From: Nereida sp024640765
GTDB taxonomy: Bacteria; Pseudomonadota; Alphaproteobacteria; Rhodobacterales; Rhodobacteraceae
Direction: 5' to 3'
DNA: 64,000 nucleotides
NCBI GenBank assembly: GCA_024640765.1
Contig: JAHEEK010000001.1
Location: 62,001-126,000 of the forward strand
Positions within the stretch are counted from its first letter, which is position 1. Each line of letters starts with the position of its first letter. The notes beneath the pieces were generated by a model, which had not been told where the DNA came from, did no database searches, and worked only from the letters and a program-made list of their open reading frames with translations. Positions 61,949 through 64,000 of the stretch are shown here, piece by piece. A program made the translations under genes and the position numbers.

Positions 61949-63028
61949 ATGCTACGCCGACTACACTCTGAGCAACCAGACAGCTTTGCCTTTACCGCCG
62001 AAAACCAAGCGTGGGCTGAAGCGCAGATCAAAAAATACCCAGAGGGTCGCCAAGCATCTGCGATCATCCCACTTCTTTGGCGCGCCCAAGAGCAAGAGGG
62101 CTGGCTTAGCCGTCCGGCGATTGAGCATGTGTCTGACATGCTTGATCTTGCATTTATTCGCGGTCTTGAGGTGGCGTCTTTCTACTTCATGTTCCAACTG
62201 CAACCTGTTGGTAAAATTGCACATATCCAGATTTGCGGCACAACGTCCTGCATGATCTGTGGTGCGGAAGACTTAGTCGCTGTTTGCCAAGAAAAGATCG
62301 CACCGAAGGCGCATCAAATTTCTGCTGATGGAAATTTCTCATGGGAAGAAGTTGAGTGTTTGGGTGCCTGCGCAAACGCCCCGATGGCGCAAATCGGTAA
62401 AGACTACTTCGAAGACCTTACTGCAGAGCGGCTTGGCACACTTTTGGACGAACTTGCGGCTGGTAAAACCCCGCAAGTTGGCCCGCAAAATGGACGTTTC
62501 GCGGCGGAGCCAGCGGGGGGCATCACCAGCCTTACTGATTTCGTGAACGCTAAGATTAAGCTGAATGCCAGTGCACAATTGGCCCATGATATCGGTGACA
62601 GTGTTAAACGCATCGACGGAACTGAAGTGCCTCTTTTGACACCTTGGATAGACAAAGCTGCAAATTCTGGCGCGAAACCACCGAAACCTGCAGCGCGACC
62701 AAAGCCTGCAAATGCGCAAAAAGCTGCCGCGAAACCAGCGGCTACTAAAGCCAAAAGCACTGCAAAACCCAAAGCCTCAAGTGACGCGGGCAAAAAGCCT
62801 CGCACCATGAAAGCCCCGCGCAAAGCCGGTGCGGATGACCTGAAACTGATCAAAGGTGTCGGTCCAAAACTGGAGAAGCTTCTCAACGAGATGGGCTTTT
62901 TTCATTACGATCAAATCGCCAAATGGGGTCAGGCCGAGCTTGCTTGGGTTGACGCGAACTTGGAAGGTTTCATCGGGCGCGCGTCGCGGGAAAACTGGAT
63001 TGATCAAGCCAAATTCCTTGCATCTTAA
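61949..63028 (+). CDS. nuoE: NADH-quinone oxidoreductase subunit E with C-terminal helix-hairpin-helix-like extension
   Basis: 359 residues, well above the 160-240 of most NuoE. Residues about 1-190 are the standard thioredoxin-like subunit with [2Fe-2S] ligands Cys96, Cys101, Cys137 and Cys141. After a region without clear family similarity comes an Ala/Lys/Pro linker (about 228-290), then a compact domain from about 296 to the end starting ADDLKLIKGVGPKLEKLL. The GVGPKLE turn is like helix-hairpin-helix DNA-binding folds. About two-thirds of this tail is identical to the C-terminus of the next protein. Long NuoE is typical of Rhodobacterales; what the tail does is unknown. Confidence 0.94.
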   Translation: MLRRLHSEQPDSFAFTAENQAWAEAQIKKYPEGRQASAIIPLLWRAQEQEGWLSRPAIEHVSDMLDLAFIRGLEVASFYFMFQLQPVGKIAHIQICGTTSCMICGAEDLVAVCQEKIAPKAHQISADGNFSWEEVECLGACANAPMAQIGKDYFEDLTAERLGTLLDELAAGKTPQVGPQNGRFAAEPAGGITSLTDFVNAKIKLNASAQLAHDIGDSVKRIDGTEVPLLTPWIDKAANSGAKPPKPAARPKPANAQKAAAKPAATKAKSTAKPKASSDAGKKPRTMKAPRKAGADDLKLIKGVGPKLEKLLNEMGFFHYDQIAKWGQAELAWVDANLEGFIGRASRENWIDQAKFLAS

Positions 63029-63105
63029 GCCAAGACCTAGTTTTCTAGCCCCACAATGAAGGGGAGCTGTTACTAATACTCCCCAAATAGGGACGGAGTA
63101 TTGGA

Positions 63106-63846
63106 ATGAGTAACTCTTCTGGAGGGATCTCCTGCGCGATCGGGTGTTGGCTGGTTGGCGCAGTGTTGGGCTTAGTTGCCTTTATTATGTTAATGTTGTT
63201 CGGGGAATACACCTTTATTCAGGCTGTATTCATGGGCGGCATTGTTTTCTTTATTGCTGGTGCAGCATTAAGCTGGCTTATGTGTCGGCCGCTTCCTGCG
63301 TTGGGAGAAATTGATGCCAACCGCGCGGGGCAAGCGCCCACCGCCGGCGGCATCGAAACTGCTACGCCAGCTGTTGCGGCCAAACCTACAGCCACTGCAG
63401 CGGTAGCGGCGACTGCGACCACGGTGTCTGAACCCGTTGCGGACACGCCCACGCCGAAACCCGCGGCAAAGCCAAAAGCGGCACCAAAGAAACCTGCAGC
63501 TAAGAAGCCAGCCCCTAAAAAGGCTGCTGCCAAAGCAGATGCGCCTGCCGCTAAAGCACTTGCGGATGAAAAAAAGACGGTTGCAAAGCCAGTTTCCGCG
63601 TCGGGCAAGCCTGAATTGCTGAAAGAAGCGCGGGCAGGTGGTCCGGACGATCTTAAACAGATCAAAGGCGTTGGTCCAAAGCTTGAAGGTCTGCTGCAAT
63701 CAATGGGTGTGTTCCACTTCGATCAGATCGGATCATGGCGGAAAAAAGAAGTTGAATGGGTGGATGAAAACCTTGAAGGTTTCAAAGGCCGTGTTTCCCG
63801 TGATGATTGGGTCAAGCAAGCCAAAGTACTCGCTAAAGGTGGCTAG
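63106..63846 (+). CDS. Membrane protein with NuoE-like helix-hairpin-helix tail
   Basis: 246 residues. Two membrane helices (about 10-32 and 38-60) are followed by a Lys/Ala/Pro linker (about 75-180) and a domain (about 182-244) starting PDDLKQIKGVGPKLEGLL and ending SRDDWVKQAKVLAKGG. The tail matches NuoE's end nearly residue by residue, the linker in composition only. Not a recognised complex I subunit. Position and shared domain suggest it is part of, or anchors something to, complex I; this is inference. 77 bases separate it from nuoE. Confidence 0.85.
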   Translation: MSNSSGGISCAIGCWLVGAVLGLVAFIMLMLFGEYTFIQAVFMGGIVFFIAGAALSWLMCRPLPALGEIDANRAGQAPTAGGIETATPAVAAKPTATAAVAATATTVSEPVADTPTPKPAAKPKAAPKKPAAKKPAPKKAAAKADAPAAKALADEKKTVAKPVSASGKPELLKEARAGGPDDLKQIKGVGPKLEGLLQSMGVFHFDQIGSWRKKEVEWVDENLEGFKGRVSRDDWVKQAKVLAKGG

Positions 63847-63913
63847 ACTGAATTTTCCAAAAAAGTGAAAAAGGGTGGCGTTTACTAAGCCCTCAGAAAT
63901 ACGTAGAGATGGT

Positions 63914-63945
63914 CCCGTCCAAAGATATTTTGGGCGGGATTTTTT
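63914..63945 (+). terminator. Terminator-like hairpin after the membrane protein
   Basis: CCCGTCCAAA (63914-63923) pairs with TTTGGGCGGG (63929-63938), one T-G wobble, loop GATAT, then a run of six T. It is 67 bases after the stop. Since nuoF and others normally follow in this operon, it may attenuate rather than fully end the transcript. Confidence 0.8.
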
Positions 63946-63958
63946 GTGAGGCTGCCAC

Positions 63959-64000
63959 GTGAACCGCGACGAACGAAATGCAAAACGGGGCCGCTTGGCG
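63959..64000 (+). CDS. Possible start of the next gene (cut by window edge)
   Basis: A GTG at 63959, with GAGG 8 bases upstream, opens a frame of 14 codons to the window edge (VNRDERNAKRGRLA). The charged start is like that of small DUF5337-type membrane proteins seen among Rhodobacterales nuo genes, but 14 residues are too few to identify it. Confidence 0.35.
   Translation, partial: MNRDERNAKRGRLA

Overview
The window is a stretch of alphaproteobacterial chromosome, very probably a marine Roseobacter-group member of the Rhodobacterales. The pointers are a complete division and cell-wall (dcw) cluster with a pair of DUF2484-like membrane proteins between murC and murB, adjacent cobS and cobT, a Rhodobacterales-type DUF4177 protein, and a NuoE carrying a long C-terminal extension. 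I assign this from protein families; no database search was run. Genes are closely packed and no stretch over about 230 bases lacks a gene. No tRNA, rRNA, CRISPR, insertion sequence or phage gene was seen.

Layout. 1-20.5 kb: the dcw cluster on the + strand (mraZ end, rsmH, ftsL, ftsI, murE, murF, mraY, murD, ftsW, murG, murC, two small membrane genes, murB, ddl, ftsQ, ftsA, ftsZ), interrupted once by an opposite-strand flavoprotein gene and closed by a strong terminator after ftsZ. 20.7-26 kb: lpxC, bamD, recN and a broken chloride-channel gene. 26-34.2 kb, minus strand: DUF427, an M24 aminopeptidase, cobT, cobS, a chemotaxis receptor and a J-domain protein. 34.3-41 kb: bolA, a DUF4177 protein, gatB, pepN, a photolyase and a tiny DUF2256 zinc-ribbon gene missed by length cut-offs. 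41.1-45.4 kb: a broken malate synthase G gene spanning a 100-N assembly gap, glcG, a class I amidotransferase hydrolase and a broken acetyltransferase. 45.5-52.9 kb: pntA-pntB, a DUF3422 protein, an M20 amidohydrolase, moaA and a small lipoprotein. 52.9-56.8 kb, minus strand: glmU-glmS-AlkD-like. 56.9-64 kb: gph, a DegT-type aminotransferase, then nuoA-B-C-D-E and a membrane protein that shares a C-terminal domain with NuoE.

How the genes fit together. glmS and glmU make UDP-GlcNAc, which feeds both the mur pathway (murC-F, mraY, murG, ddl) and lpxC. ftsI, ftsW, ftsL, ftsQ, ftsA and ftsZ use the lipid II product at the septum. bamD serves outer-membrane assembly. pntAB and nuoA-E handle NAD(P)H and respiration, and cobST supply the cobalt-insertion step of cobalamin synthesis.

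Most notable: three genes (clcA-like, glcB, a GNAT acetyltransferase) carry stop codons or frameshifts while the dense essential genes around them are intact. The glcB damage includes a heptanucleotide tandem repeat beside the assembly gap. The most interesting candidate for new biology is the helix-hairpin-helix-like tail shared by NuoE and the next membrane protein. Second is the translationally coupled DUF2484-like pair inside the dcw cluster.
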